A DNA stretch of 21,796 nt from a virus. The notes under the pieces are model-generated. The model did no database searches. It was not told where the DNA came from and worked only from the letters and a program-made list of their open reading frames with translations. Where the stretch lies: the IMG/VR virus record IMGVR_UViG_3300042330_000127, positions 1-21,796 of that record, one strand, 5' to 3'. Made by a program: the position numbers and the translations under genes. Shown one piece after another: positions 1-5,549 of this stretch. Numbering within the stretch: position 1 is the stretch's first letter; each line of letters opens with the position of its first letter.

Positions 1-331
1 CTTTCGACTTGAAGGGTCTTCCCCTTTTCTTTGGCTGTGGAATAGAAACATCCTCTAGCCTCTTGTTTGGCACTAACGGTAAATCGCTCTCGTCTGTCGA
101 CACTTCGTTCAAGGTTGATAAAGACGCTGGGAACTGGGATGTTGATAGGCTTTTTTTTTGACCTTTTTCTTCGCCCATAATGTCAAAGCAATGCGACTTT
201 CCAAACTTGCAGCATAAGTTGTAAAGTTCTTCGCTGATTTGCGTTTCTTTAGTGATAGAAACAATTTGCGTTCCTGCTCGAAATACTATAGAGCCAACGT
301 CTTTTTTAAGTTTAAATTTTTGAGGTATCAT
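1..331 (-). CDS. Hypothetical protein with AT-hook-like motif, 3' end cut by window edge
   Basis: The reading frame starts at ATG 329-331 and stays open to base 1 (110 complete codons), so the C-terminus lies outside the window. The first 50 residues or so look globular (starting MIPQKFKLKKDVGSI). A Ser/Thr/Pro-rich linker follows, and then a basic KKRGRPFK motif resembling an AT-hook, which binds the minor groove of AT-rich DNA. I do not recognise the family. A run of nine A residues (codons CAA AAA AAA AGC near residues 56-59) divides the globular part from the linker, and the -1 frame after it is also open to the edge. The gene follows the glycosyltransferase genes after a 16-base gap and probably shares their transcript. 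Function unknown; coding status fairly sure. Confidence 0.6.
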   Translation of the reverse strand, partial: MIPQKFKLKKDVGSIVFRAGTQIVSITKETQISEELYNLCCKFGKSHCFDIMGEEKGQKKSLSTSQFPASLSTLNEVSTDESDLPLVPNKRLEDVSIPQPKKRGRPFKSK

Positions 332-347
332 ATTTTGATTTTATTGT

Positions 348-956
348 TTACAAATCTACTTTAATTAGTTCTACACCGCAAATCTCGTCACGTTCTACTA
401 TCTTGTAACGTAGGCTATTTAAGCCGTCAAACGCCCATGTGTGCTGTGTTCTATTCAATCGCTCTTTATTCGCTTTGTATTCGCTTGTAATGGGTTGTTT
501 TTCGTGCTTTAGTGACTTGTATCTATGCAACTCGAATTTAGTGCGGATGTTGTTTAGCTTTGTTCGGGTGAATAAGTCATCATCTTCGCCACCCCATCCC
601 CAATAATTATTTGAAAATCCATTGCACTTCAAAAAACTTTCGGCATCAAAAGCCGTTACGCCACCAAAACAAGTTTCATACGGTACTTTGTAATTGAACT
701 GCTCACATAAACCGCTAAAGTGGACCGCTCCATCAATAGGCTGTGTGTAATGTGCTAGGCTTTCGGCTAATAAATCAACATCATGAAAGCAAACCGTTTT
801 ATCAGTGCACTCATTAAAGCCTATATTCAGCAACTTACCACGATTAAATAACTCGTTATTCGCTTGTTCGACTACTAAAATGTCAAAGCCTTTGTAGTGC
901 TCTACAAATTGTTTTAAGTGGTCAAGTCTATTTCGGTATGGAACTATTAACTTCAT
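348..956 (-). CDS. Beta-1,4-galactosyltransferase-like glycosyltransferase (GT7 family)
   Basis: A 202-residue protein with essentially all landmarks of the animal beta4GalT (GT7) catalytic domain, in order: VPYRNR (5-10), FNRGKLLNIGF (37-47), the metal-binding FHDVDL (57-62, DVD), CFGGVTAF (96-103), NNYWGWGGEDDD (116-127), a His at 151 where the family has a metal ligand, and DGLNSL near the C-terminus. Family members transfer Gal or GalNAc from a UDP-sugar to a terminal GlcNAc or a related acceptor. There is no signal peptide or membrane anchor, so it should act in the host cytoplasm. The first Tyr of the animal YFGG motif, which limits the donor to UDP-Gal, is Cys here (C96). The start codon overlaps the end of the second glycosyltransferase gene, so the two are translationally linked. 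The acceptor is unknown; a virion protein, a host surface glycan or modified DNA are all possible. Confidence 0.88.
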   Translation of the reverse strand: MKLIVPYRNRLDHLKQFVEHYKGFDILVVEQANNELFNRGKLLNIGFNECTDKTVCFHDVDLLAESLAHYTQPIDGAVHFSGLCEQFNYKVPYETCFGGVTAFDAESFLKCNGFSNNYWGWGGEDDDLFTRTKLNNIRTKFELHRYKSLKHEKQPITSEYKANKERLNRTQHTWAFDGLNSLRYKIVERDEICGVELIKVDL

Positions 957-1594
957 TGATTATGGTTAATTATTGCCCACTCTAGGCACTTATCAATTCG
1001 CTCGGTCTGCTTCACGTCCTTGCCATACTCACGACTATACCATGAATGTATGCCTATCGGTTTGTCGTTAATGTTTATCACCGTACTTGTACCATCTGTT
1101 GAAGTTATCTTTGTAAAGTTAGCGTGTTTGAAGTTCAAATGTAGCCAATAGAATAACCCTGCAAACGGCTCATCTACATTGCCATTCTTTTCGCACTGGT
1201 TTGCGTAGTCATAAACCTTTGAGTTGTCAAATTTTGACAATTTAGTTTTAATCATGTCCACGTTAAATACATTAAAGAACGGATTGACGTGGAAAAATGA
1301 TTTGTCTCTATGGCTAATCACTCCCTTATCGGGAACACCACAATAGGCAAAGTCATTTCGTGTCATGTCAGCAATCACTTGGTCTATTAAATCTTCATTG
1401 GTAACAAAGAAATCTTCGTCAGCGTTTACGATTATGCCATTGTAGTTTTCAAGAATGTGAAGGAGATAAGTCAGCGCACCATGAAACCCTGTAAACTGTT
1501 GCAACCTTACGAAAGTATTGTCATCACGCCATAATGATTTTGATAGGCTGTAAAGTTTATCGTTTGCGCTTCGGGTTATAATTGTTTTCTTCAT
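953..1594 (-). CDS. Putative GT-A fold glycosyltransferase
   Basis: A 213-residue protein. The NADEDFFV segment (57-64) looks like the end of a GT-A nucleotide-sugar domain, with D59-E60-D61 as a candidate metal-binding DxD motif following a hydrophobic strand (GIIV). Downstream are AYCGVPDKG (83-91), a conserved-looking HVNPFFNVFNVDM segment (102-114), and a late IGIHSWYSREYG segment that could supply acceptor-site residues. There is no signal peptide or transmembrane helix. It overlaps its neighbours by 4 bases at both ends (ATGA-type junctions), including the beta4GalT-like gene directly downstream, so the two enzymes are probably made together and may act one after the other on the same glycan. 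Glycosyltransferase identity is inferred from the motif and context. The exact family and sugar are not identifiable by eye. Confidence 0.6.
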   Translation of the reverse strand: MKKTIITRSANDKLYSLSKSLWRDDNTFVRLQQFTGFHGALTYLLHILENYNGIIVNADEDFFVTNEDLIDQVIADMTRNDFAYCGVPDKGVISHRDKSFFHVNPFFNVFNVDMIKTKLSKFDNSKVYDYANQCEKNGNVDEPFAGLFYWLHLNFKHANFTKITSTDGTSTVININDKPIGIHSWYSREYGKDVKQTERIDKCLEWAIINHNQ

Positions 1595-1872
1595 GCAAAT
1601 ATCTGTTTTACTTCATTACTAAATAGTTTTACGCTATGCTCTAATTCAGTTACTCCATGTCCATCTTTCTTATTGCAAAAGCTATCAAAGTCACAACCGA
1701 TATACTTCATATCTTTAAAATACCAAACGAACGCCACGCCATTGAAAACTTTATCCGCTTTCATTCGCTCAAAGCGTTTATCCGTAGCCTCGTAAATACT
1801 AGGAAAGTGTTTAAGTGTGGCTAACCTTGTTAAACTTAGAAGCCAATGTCTGTATTTCTCGATTTCGCTCAT
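1591..1872 (-). CDS. Hypothetical protein, 93 aa
   Basis: A small, mixed-charge, probably cytoplasmic protein of 93 residues that starts MSEIEKYRHWLLSLTRLA. It contains an aromatic-rich centre (FVWYFKDMKYIGCDFDSFC, about 48-66) with two cysteines (C60 and C66). No signal peptide or membrane segment is visible and I do not recognise the family. It overlaps the genes on both sides by 4 bases, which marks it as a genuine member of the tightly packed glycosyltransferase unit. A role supporting the two downstream glycosyltransferases can be suggested from position only. Confidence 0.6.
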   Translation of the reverse strand: MSEIEKYRHWLLSLTRLATLKHFPSIYEATDKRFERMKADKVFNGVAFVWYFKDMKYIGCDFDSFCNKKDGHGVTELEHSVKLFSNEVKQIFA

Positions 1873-2210
1873 ATCATTTTTTTATAAATATCAATCCGAC
1901 TTTTAATAAACTCGCATAATTCATATTTCTCTAATGCCTTAAACTCAATCAATGCTTTAGTCAAAGCGTATTTATTTACCTTTAAAATCTCAGCATCACT
2001 ACTATTGTACTTCGCTATGTTAGTCGTATAATATTTGCGCATTGAAACCATCGCATCAACCAAACATGAACTGCAATTCCCTTTTAATTTCTTGTTGAAA
2101 ATTAGTGTATAGTAATATCGGATAGTTACTCCGCTTACATTGTTTACGCTACCTTTTGAGATTACATTCTCATTCAACTCATTTAAAAAAGATAGGCTTC
2201 TCACTTCCAT
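1869..2210 (-). CDS. Hypothetical protein, 113 aa, first gene of glycosyltransferase unit
   Basis: A 113-residue, mostly helical protein with one CSSC pair (about residues 46-49) and a Lys/Glu-rich helical C-terminal half. No membrane segments or known motifs are visible. It is the first gene after the intrinsic terminator at 2236-2264 and so probably opens a separate transcription unit that continues through the glycosyltransferases. Its ATG (2208-2210) is preceded by TATATTTG and a 4-base gap, and TTG lies 19 bases further upstream. That matches a Bacteroidota-type promoter giving a leaderless or nearly leaderless mRNA. Function unknown. Confidence 0.6.
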   Translation of the reverse strand: MEVRSLSFLNELNENVISKGSVNNVSGVTIRYYYTLIFNKKLKGNCSSCLVDAMVSMRKYYTTNIAKYNSSDAEILKVNKYALTKALIEFKALEKYELCEFIKSRIDIYKKMI

Positions 2211-2214
2211 TGTA

Positions 2215-2244
2215 CAAATATAGACAAACGTATTTAAAAAACAA
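2215..2244 (-). promoter_or_regulatory. Candidate Bacteroidota-type promoter, TTG-N19-TATATTTG
   Basis: On the minus strand TTG (2242-2244), a 19-base spacer and TATATTTG (2215-2222) match the known Bacteroidota primary-sigma promoter pattern (TTTG/TTG, 19-21 bases, TAnnTTTG). The -7 element ends only 4 bases before the ATG at 2210, so the start point would fall at or next to the A of the ATG. It lies just downstream of an intrinsic terminator, which fits a restart of transcription for the glycosyltransferase module. Confidence 0.5.
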
Positions 2245-2264
2245 TAGCCACTCGAAAGTGGCTA
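2236..2264 (-). terminator. Intrinsic terminator with UUCG tetraloop
   Basis: Read on the minus strand, an 8-bp perfect stem (arms at 2257-2264 and 2245-2252) closes a UUCG tetraloop and is followed after three bases by six U residues (2236-2241). UUCG loops are exceptionally stable. It lies 31 bases downstream of the stop codon of the probable tail-tube gene and before the hypothetical gene starting at 2210, so it marks the 3' end of the virion operon. Confidence 0.8.
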
Positions 2265-2294
2265 AAGTTTATGCAACTAAGGGAGCGAGAAGAA

Positions 2295-2870
2295 TTAAAC
2301 TACTGCTTTGCTGATGTTGTCCAAGTAAGCGATTGACGTAGCCAATGAACCTCCGTTTAAGAAGTATTTAGGCAAGTAGCGTTGTTCGCCACTCAAAGTC
2401 AACAACATTCCTGTGTCATCTTGTAAAGCCGTTCCAGTACCACCTGCGAATGCCGATGCTTTCAATCCTTTGTCCAATCCGTAAACTTCGATTTGGTCGT
2501 TTTCGTTTTGGAAAATAACAATCAAATCTTTGGCTTTGAACAATGTTTCAACTGCCGCACGTTCTGATGGTGTAGCTGTGAAAATCTTAATCGCTGCGCT
2601 GTGGTTGAATGTGTTGGTATTATCACCAATCACGCCTTCAATAACACCGTTGTGAGTGTAATCTTTGCCTGTAACCGTAATCAACTTATAAGCATCGCTC
2701 GAATTGTCAACGCCCATTGTAATGGTGTTAACGTATCCGTTAGCGTCAGTTGTAGTGCTTACGACTTGGCTCTTTTGCGTTACCCAAACTCTACGGTTTA
2801 CACCGCCAACTTGGTTTTCTTTTTCGCATCCTTGTCCGATGCTCTCTAATATGTCAATGCAATCTGCCAT
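2295..2870 (-). CDS. Probable major tail (tube) protein
   Basis: A 191-residue soluble protein, rich in Gly, Thr, Asn and Asp with alternating hydrophobic beta-type stretches. It has the general make-up of siphovirus tail-tube proteins. Recognisable segments are DANGYVNTITM (42-52), FNHSAAIKIF (88-97), a helical ERAAVETLFKAK segment (103-114), LIVIFQNENDQIEVYGL (116-132), and a Gly-rich turn followed by DDTGMLLTLSGEQ (150-162). It is the last virion gene, 53 bases after the capsid gene across a G/C hairpin and directly before a strong terminator. That is a typical place for a highly expressed structural protein. The tail-tube assignment is by character and position, not by a catalytic motif. 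A head-completion or other structural role is possible. Confidence 0.55.
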   Translation of the reverse strand: MADCIDILESIGQGCEKENQVGGVNRRVWVTQKSQVVSTTTDANGYVNTITMGVDNSSDAYKLITVTGKDYTHNGVIEGVIGDNTNTFNHSAAIKIFTATPSERAAVETLFKAKDLIVIFQNENDQIEVYGLDKGLKASAFAGGTGTALQDDTGMLLTLSGEQRYLPKYFLNGGSLATSIAYLDNISKAVV

Positions 2871-2894
2871 TTTATGTTTTATTTAAGATATTAA

Positions 2895-2915
2895 AAGGGG
2901 GATTTGCACCCCCTT
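2895..2915 (-). terminator. GC-rich hairpin after capsid gene (partial terminator or attenuator)
   Basis: A 7-bp stem (AAGGGGG/CCCCCTT on either strand) with a 7-base loop lies in the 53-base gap after the major capsid stop codon. On the transcribed minus strand only four U residues follow, so termination may be partial. On the plus strand the downstream tract is stronger (TTAA then eight T). It could stabilise the 3' end of the capsid mRNA or lower transcription into the tail-tube gene. Confidence 0.5.
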
Positions 2916-2923
2916 AATTTTTT

Positions 2924-3925
2924 TTAGAAACCTGCGATTACGTTCAAGTCACCGTAGCCGTATTGGTAGTCAATCATGGCACTAGCTGGTGAAAATACTT
3001 TGTCCTCTTTACGGTCGTAGAATGGCTCGATGCTTTCAAAACCGCTACCATCAATCATGATGTGGTGGTTTGTAGGCAAAGTCAAGATAACTCGGTTCGG
3101 GTCGGTTACACTTGGAGGTGAACCTGCTGTTCCGTAAAGTGCTAATCCTCTGTCAACGTAGTTAGCGTTAATCATTGGAATGCCTTGATAAGAGATACCA
3201 GTCACACCATTTTGAAGAGATGCACGGTCAATCAAGTTACCACCTACTGCGGTGTTGATTTGCAAGAAACGGCTCCATGCTTCGTAAACTTTTTGAGTTA
3301 CAATGAACGCTTTAGTTCCGTTGTCAAAAGTTTTAAGCAAATCGCTCTGTGCTGTGTAGATACCATACAAAGTACCTTCGATGTTTGTCAAAGACAAATC
3401 GCTGTCAGTGATTGCACCTGCATCAACCGTTCCGTCATTTGCGGCTACACCTGCTAAAAGTTTTTGATAAACTCCATCCATACCGCTCAAGAAGTTAGTA
3501 GTAGATGAAGTGTCAGCAAGGAACAAAGCGTAAAGTAAGTTAGTGTTGAAAGCGTTTGATTGCTTAGTCACGATACGGTCAACAATCTCTGGTGTCAATT
3601 CACCTTTTCTCCATCCGTCTGGAAGGCTATCGCCCCAAATTGATTTAACGAAGTCGGTATAACATTGCTCAAAAGAAAAATCCAACTCATAAGGGTCAAG
3701 AGCCTTTTTAGTGATTGGCGTTCCTGTTTTGTAATCCCATCCACAAGTCGCCTTGATAGTTGGTGCATCTGTAAATTCAGCATCAAAGTATAATTCTTTG
3801 CCGATTTTACCAAAGTGAATTGTGAACGGTAAAGCGTTAATCTTTGGGTCGTTCAATAGCGGTTTATAGAATACCTCGTATGGTATCGAACCGTTTGCTG
3901 GTAGTGCTGTTACTGCGTTTGCCAT
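2924..3925 (-). CDS. Major capsid protein (HK97-fold type, probable)
   Basis: A 333-residue soluble protein placed directly after the ClpP-like prohead protease/scaffold gene, the canonical position of the major capsid protein. The composition fits an HK97-type capsid subunit: an N-terminal arm, a central alpha/beta part containing a long helix-rich segment (about 100-160), a KAFIVTQKVYEAWSRFLQ stretch (about 206-223) that resembles the P-domain helix region, and a C-terminal beta-rich part with GISYQGIPMINANYV (about 244-258), a segment typical of such proteins. The start is ATG at 3923-3925 in an A-rich leader without Shine-Dalgarno sequence. No transmembrane segment. A hairpin directly after the stop codon may set its expression relative to the next gene. 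The identity is from context and sequence character. Confidence 0.75.
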   Translation of the reverse strand: MANAVTALPANGSIPYEVFYKPLLNDPKINALPFTIHFGKIGKELYFDAEFTDAPTIKATCGWDYKTGTPITKKALDPYELDFSFEQCYTDFVKSIWGDSLPDGWRKGELTPEIVDRIVTKQSNAFNTNLLYALFLADTSSTTNFLSGMDGVYQKLLAGVAANDGTVDAGAITDSDLSLTNIEGTLYGIYTAQSDLLKTFDNGTKAFIVTQKVYEAWSRFLQINTAVGGNLIDRASLQNGVTGISYQGIPMINANYVDRGLALYGTAGSPPSVTDPNRVILTLPTNHHIMIDGSGFESIEPFYDRKEDKVFSPASAMIDYQYGYGDLNVIAGF

Positions 3926-3956
3926 GTCTTATTGTTTTTGTTTTTAGTTTATTAAT

Positions 3957-4511
3957 TTATTTGTTTTCCTTTTCGGCTCTACGTTTAGCGATTACTTCCA
4001 TTGCTGAAAGTTTTGGCGCATCTTGGTTAGTGTTATTTGACTGACCTGCTTCGGCTTTGAAGTTCTTGCCAGTTACAAGTAATGCTTCAAAAGACTTCAC
4101 CTTAGTTGCAAGTGCTACGATTTCGTTCTTAGTGTCGTTAATCAAAGTTTCTTTCTCGTTTACGATTTCTTCTTTAGCGGCAAGTTGTGCTTTCAAATCT
4201 TCGATTTGTGCATTTGCTTCTTTTAGTTTCGCATCTTCAACTTCAACTTCAACTTCTTTTACCGCTGTAACTACACCCTCTGCAACGGTGTAAGTAGCTG
4301 TATCTACAACGTAATCACCATCTGCCAAAGGTGTCAACATTGTTTCGTCTTCAAATACCAAAGTGCCTTCGGTAAGTGTTGAGCCATCAAAGTGGATTAC
4401 TTTGCCGTCAATAGTTTCGGTCATTGCTGCCTTAAATAATTTTGATGTGAGTTTTGCAAGGAATGATTTTATTCCTGTCAACTCGGCTTTGATTTCGGTT
4501 TGTTCTGCCAT
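3957..4511 (-). CDS. Candidate nested scaffold protein from internal start in protease gene
   Basis: An in-frame ATG at 4509-4511 (codon 200 of the protease gene) sits exactly at the junction between the ClpP-like domain and the coiled-coil half, and would yield a 184-residue protein beginning MAEQTEIKAELTG. The bases before it (AAAACAATTAAC) form an A-rich leader much like those before the major capsid and tail-tube genes. Separate expression of the scaffold half from an internal start is well known in other phages, for example lambda C/Nu3. Whether it is used here is inferred from position and context only. Confidence 0.4.
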   Translation of the reverse strand: MAEQTEIKAELTGIKSFLAKLTSKLFKAAMTETIDGKVIHFDGSTLTEGTLVFEDETMLTPLADGDYVVDTATYTVAEGVVTAVKEVEVEVEDAKLKEANAQIEDLKAQLAAKEEIVNEKETLINDTKNEIVALATKVKSFEALLVTGKNFKAEAGQSNNTNQDAPKLSAMEVIAKRRAEKENK

Positions 4512-5108
4512 GTTAATTGTTTTATTTTGATTAGATAAATACGCTGCTATTTTGTACTTGGTGAACGCCTTAATTTCACCGCCCATGATTTCATCTGCAA
4601 ATCCTAGTTCTATTGCTTCACTTGCTGTTAGTGTTGTTTGACGGTCTAAGATTGGTTTCAAATCTTCGGTGCTTTTGCCTGTGATAGTTGAGTAGAAATT
4701 AACTATCTTATTTTCCGCACGTTTCAAATCTTCGGCTAGTGCTTCCAAGTCTTTTGCTTCCATTGCGTTTGGTGCATCGGGCATCCAAAAAGGATTGTGA
4801 ACAAAGAACTCGCTGTTTGCGTACATTTTTCTTTTGCCCTTTTTACCTGCTTGGAATATCACCGTAGCGATACTGCCACACATACCGTTCACTATTGTGT
4901 TAACCGTAAACGGCAAAGACATTAAACGGTCATGAATTGCAAAGCCTTCTGTTACTGAACCGCCACCGCTATTGATAAACACATTTAGTTCTTCAATATC
5001 TTGGTGCTGGTCAAGGAAATTGTTTAACGTAGTCAAGTCGAAAGACGCTTCATCAAAGAAACCTTGCTGACCGATATAACCGTTAATGTAAAGCGTTGCG
5101 CTGTTCAT
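3957..5108 (-). CDS. ClpP-like prohead maturation protease fused to scaffold domain
   Basis: A 383-residue protein. Residues 1-190 are a ClpP/SppA-fold serine protease: INSGGGSVTEGFAIHD (45-60), catalytic Ser79 in GMCGS, His104 in FFVHNP, and probable Asp155 in LDRQTTLTASEAIELGFADEI (154-174). In phages this family cleaves the scaffold and capsid during prohead maturation. Residues 200-383 look like scaffold: a short linker, an acidic beta-type segment (about 228-290), a long coiled coil (about 290-350), and a basic, flexible C-terminus. An internal ATG (codon 200) opens the scaffold half. The gene lies immediately upstream of the capsid gene. Its start (5106-5108) is preceded by TTTTTTTG and a 4-base gap, the same arrangement as several other starts here. 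It diverges from the plus-strand cassette across a 56- to 80-base regulatory region. Confidence 0.87.
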   Translation of the reverse strand: MNSATLYINGYIGQQGFFDEASFDLTTLNNFLDQHQDIEELNVFINSGGGSVTEGFAIHDRLMSLPFTVNTIVNGMCGSIATVIFQAGKKGKRKMYANSEFFVHNPFWMPDAPNAMEAKDLEALAEDLKRAENKIVNFYSTITGKSTEDLKPILDRQTTLTASEAIELGFADEIMGGEIKAFTKYKIAAYLSNQNKTINMAEQTEIKAELTGIKSFLAKLTSKLFKAAMTETIDGKVIHFDGSTLTEGTLVFEDETMLTPLADGDYVVDTATYTVAEGVVTAVKEVEVEVEDAKLKEANAQIEDLKAQLAAKEEIVNEKETLINDTKNEIVALATKVKSFEALLVTGKNFKAEAGQSNNTNQDAPKLSAMEVIAKRRAEKENK

Positions 5109-5120
5109 AGTACAAAAAAA
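5109..5120 (-). promoter_or_regulatory. TTTTTTTG-N4-ATG start element of the protease gene
   Basis: On the minus strand TTTTTTTG ends at 5113, four bases before the ATG at 5106-5108. This is the same geometry seen before the genes starting at 2210, 11914, 12891 and 17588. It lacks the TA of the consensus -7 box and has no clear -33 box at 19-21 bases, so its role as a promoter for the protease-capsid unit is tentative. Confidence 0.35.
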
Positions 5121-5139
5121 GGGAGAATATCAAAGCCAA

Positions 5140-5171
5140 TTTGTTTTTGTCCTAAAATCAAACTATGTTTG
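5140..5171 (+). promoter_or_regulatory. Bacteroidota promoter TTTG-N20-TATGTTTG for the plus-strand cassette
   Basis: TTTG at 5140-5143, a 20-base spacer and TATGTTTG at 5164-5171 match the Bacteroidota promoter consensus in both boxes and in spacing. The predicted start point is near 5176-5178, so the ATG at 5165 lies inside the promoter and translation should begin at the next in-frame ATG, 5189-5191. It drives the only plus-strand genes in the window. Confidence 0.7.
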
Positions 5172-5178
5172 TCCTAAA
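5146..5178 (+). repeat. 11-bp direct repeat TTTGTCCTAAA overlapping the promoter
   Basis: Two perfect copies of TTTGTCCTAAA lie at 5146-5156 and 5168-5178, a 22-base period, close to two helical turns. One copy sits in the spacer and the other covers the last bases of the -7 box and the predicted start point. This placement is what a repressor operator would have. The ribbon-helix-helix-like protein encoded in the cassette is the natural candidate to bind it, which is inference. Confidence 0.55.
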
Positions 5179-5188
5179 CTTTTTAACC

Positions 5189-5368
5189 ATGTCAATCCGA
5201 AACAAATACATCAGCGCATCAGTTACGTTCGTACTATGCTATTTACTTTGCGCCTTTATTGGTGCTAATCTTAACCCTTTGCAATGGTCTGAGTGGGTTA
5301 GATTGTTTTTCATTATAGCCTTGTTTATTCCTAGTCAGTTAACCAAAACTATTGCAAATGGCAAGTAA
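5189..5368 (+). CDS. Small membrane protein with two hydrophobic helices
   Basis: A 59-residue protein, from the ATG at 5189-5191. An earlier in-frame ATG at 5165 lies inside the promoter -7 box and is unlikely to be used. Two hydrophobic segments (about 9-27 and 38-50) are joined by a short NLNPLQWSEW loop and flanked by basic residues at both ends (SIRNK and KTIANGK), giving a probable hairpin in the inner membrane. It is on the plus strand, opposite to the virion operon that surrounds it, and overlaps the next gene by 11 bases. The size and topology are compatible with a small holin, a superinfection-exclusion protein or another membrane-acting moron product. The sequence does not decide between them, and the family is not recognised. 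Confidence 0.6.
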   Translation: MSIRNKYISASVTFVLCYLLCAFIGANLNPLQWSEWVRLFFIIALFIPSQLTKTIANGK

Positions 5369-5549
5369 AAAAGACGAAGCAGAAAAGTATAGTAAACAAC
5401 TCAAAACGCAGTTCACGCCTTATTGGTGGAAACGCTTAGAAAATCATTGCCAACTTCCGCAGTCAAATACAAGTGTGGCGAAGTTTGTGAGGGAAGCGGC
5501 TATTGAGAAGTATAATGAAATTTACAACTCCGATAAATTAACCGACTGA
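5358..5549 (+). CDS. Small ribbon-helix-helix-like protein, possible repressor
   Basis: A 63-residue basic protein starting MASKKDEAEKYSKQ at ATG 5358-5360. An in-frame ATG two codons earlier is possible. The order of elements, a short strand-like QLKTQFT segment (16-22), a helix (about 23-33), a turn, and the helix VAKFVREAAIEKYNEIYN (about 42-59), resembles the MetJ/Arc ribbon-helix-helix fold, whose members bind DNA as dimers at short direct or inverted repeats. It overlaps the membrane-protein gene by 11 bases, so the two are co-translated. Its 3' end overlaps the tape-measure gene on the other strand by 28 bases. An 11-bp direct repeat over the cassette promoter is a plausible target. 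The fold call is by eye and uncertain; expression as a gene is more certain. Confidence 0.6.
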   Translation: MASKKDEAEKYSKQLKTQFTPYWWKRLENHCQLPQSNTSVAKFVREAAIEKYNEIYNSDKLTD

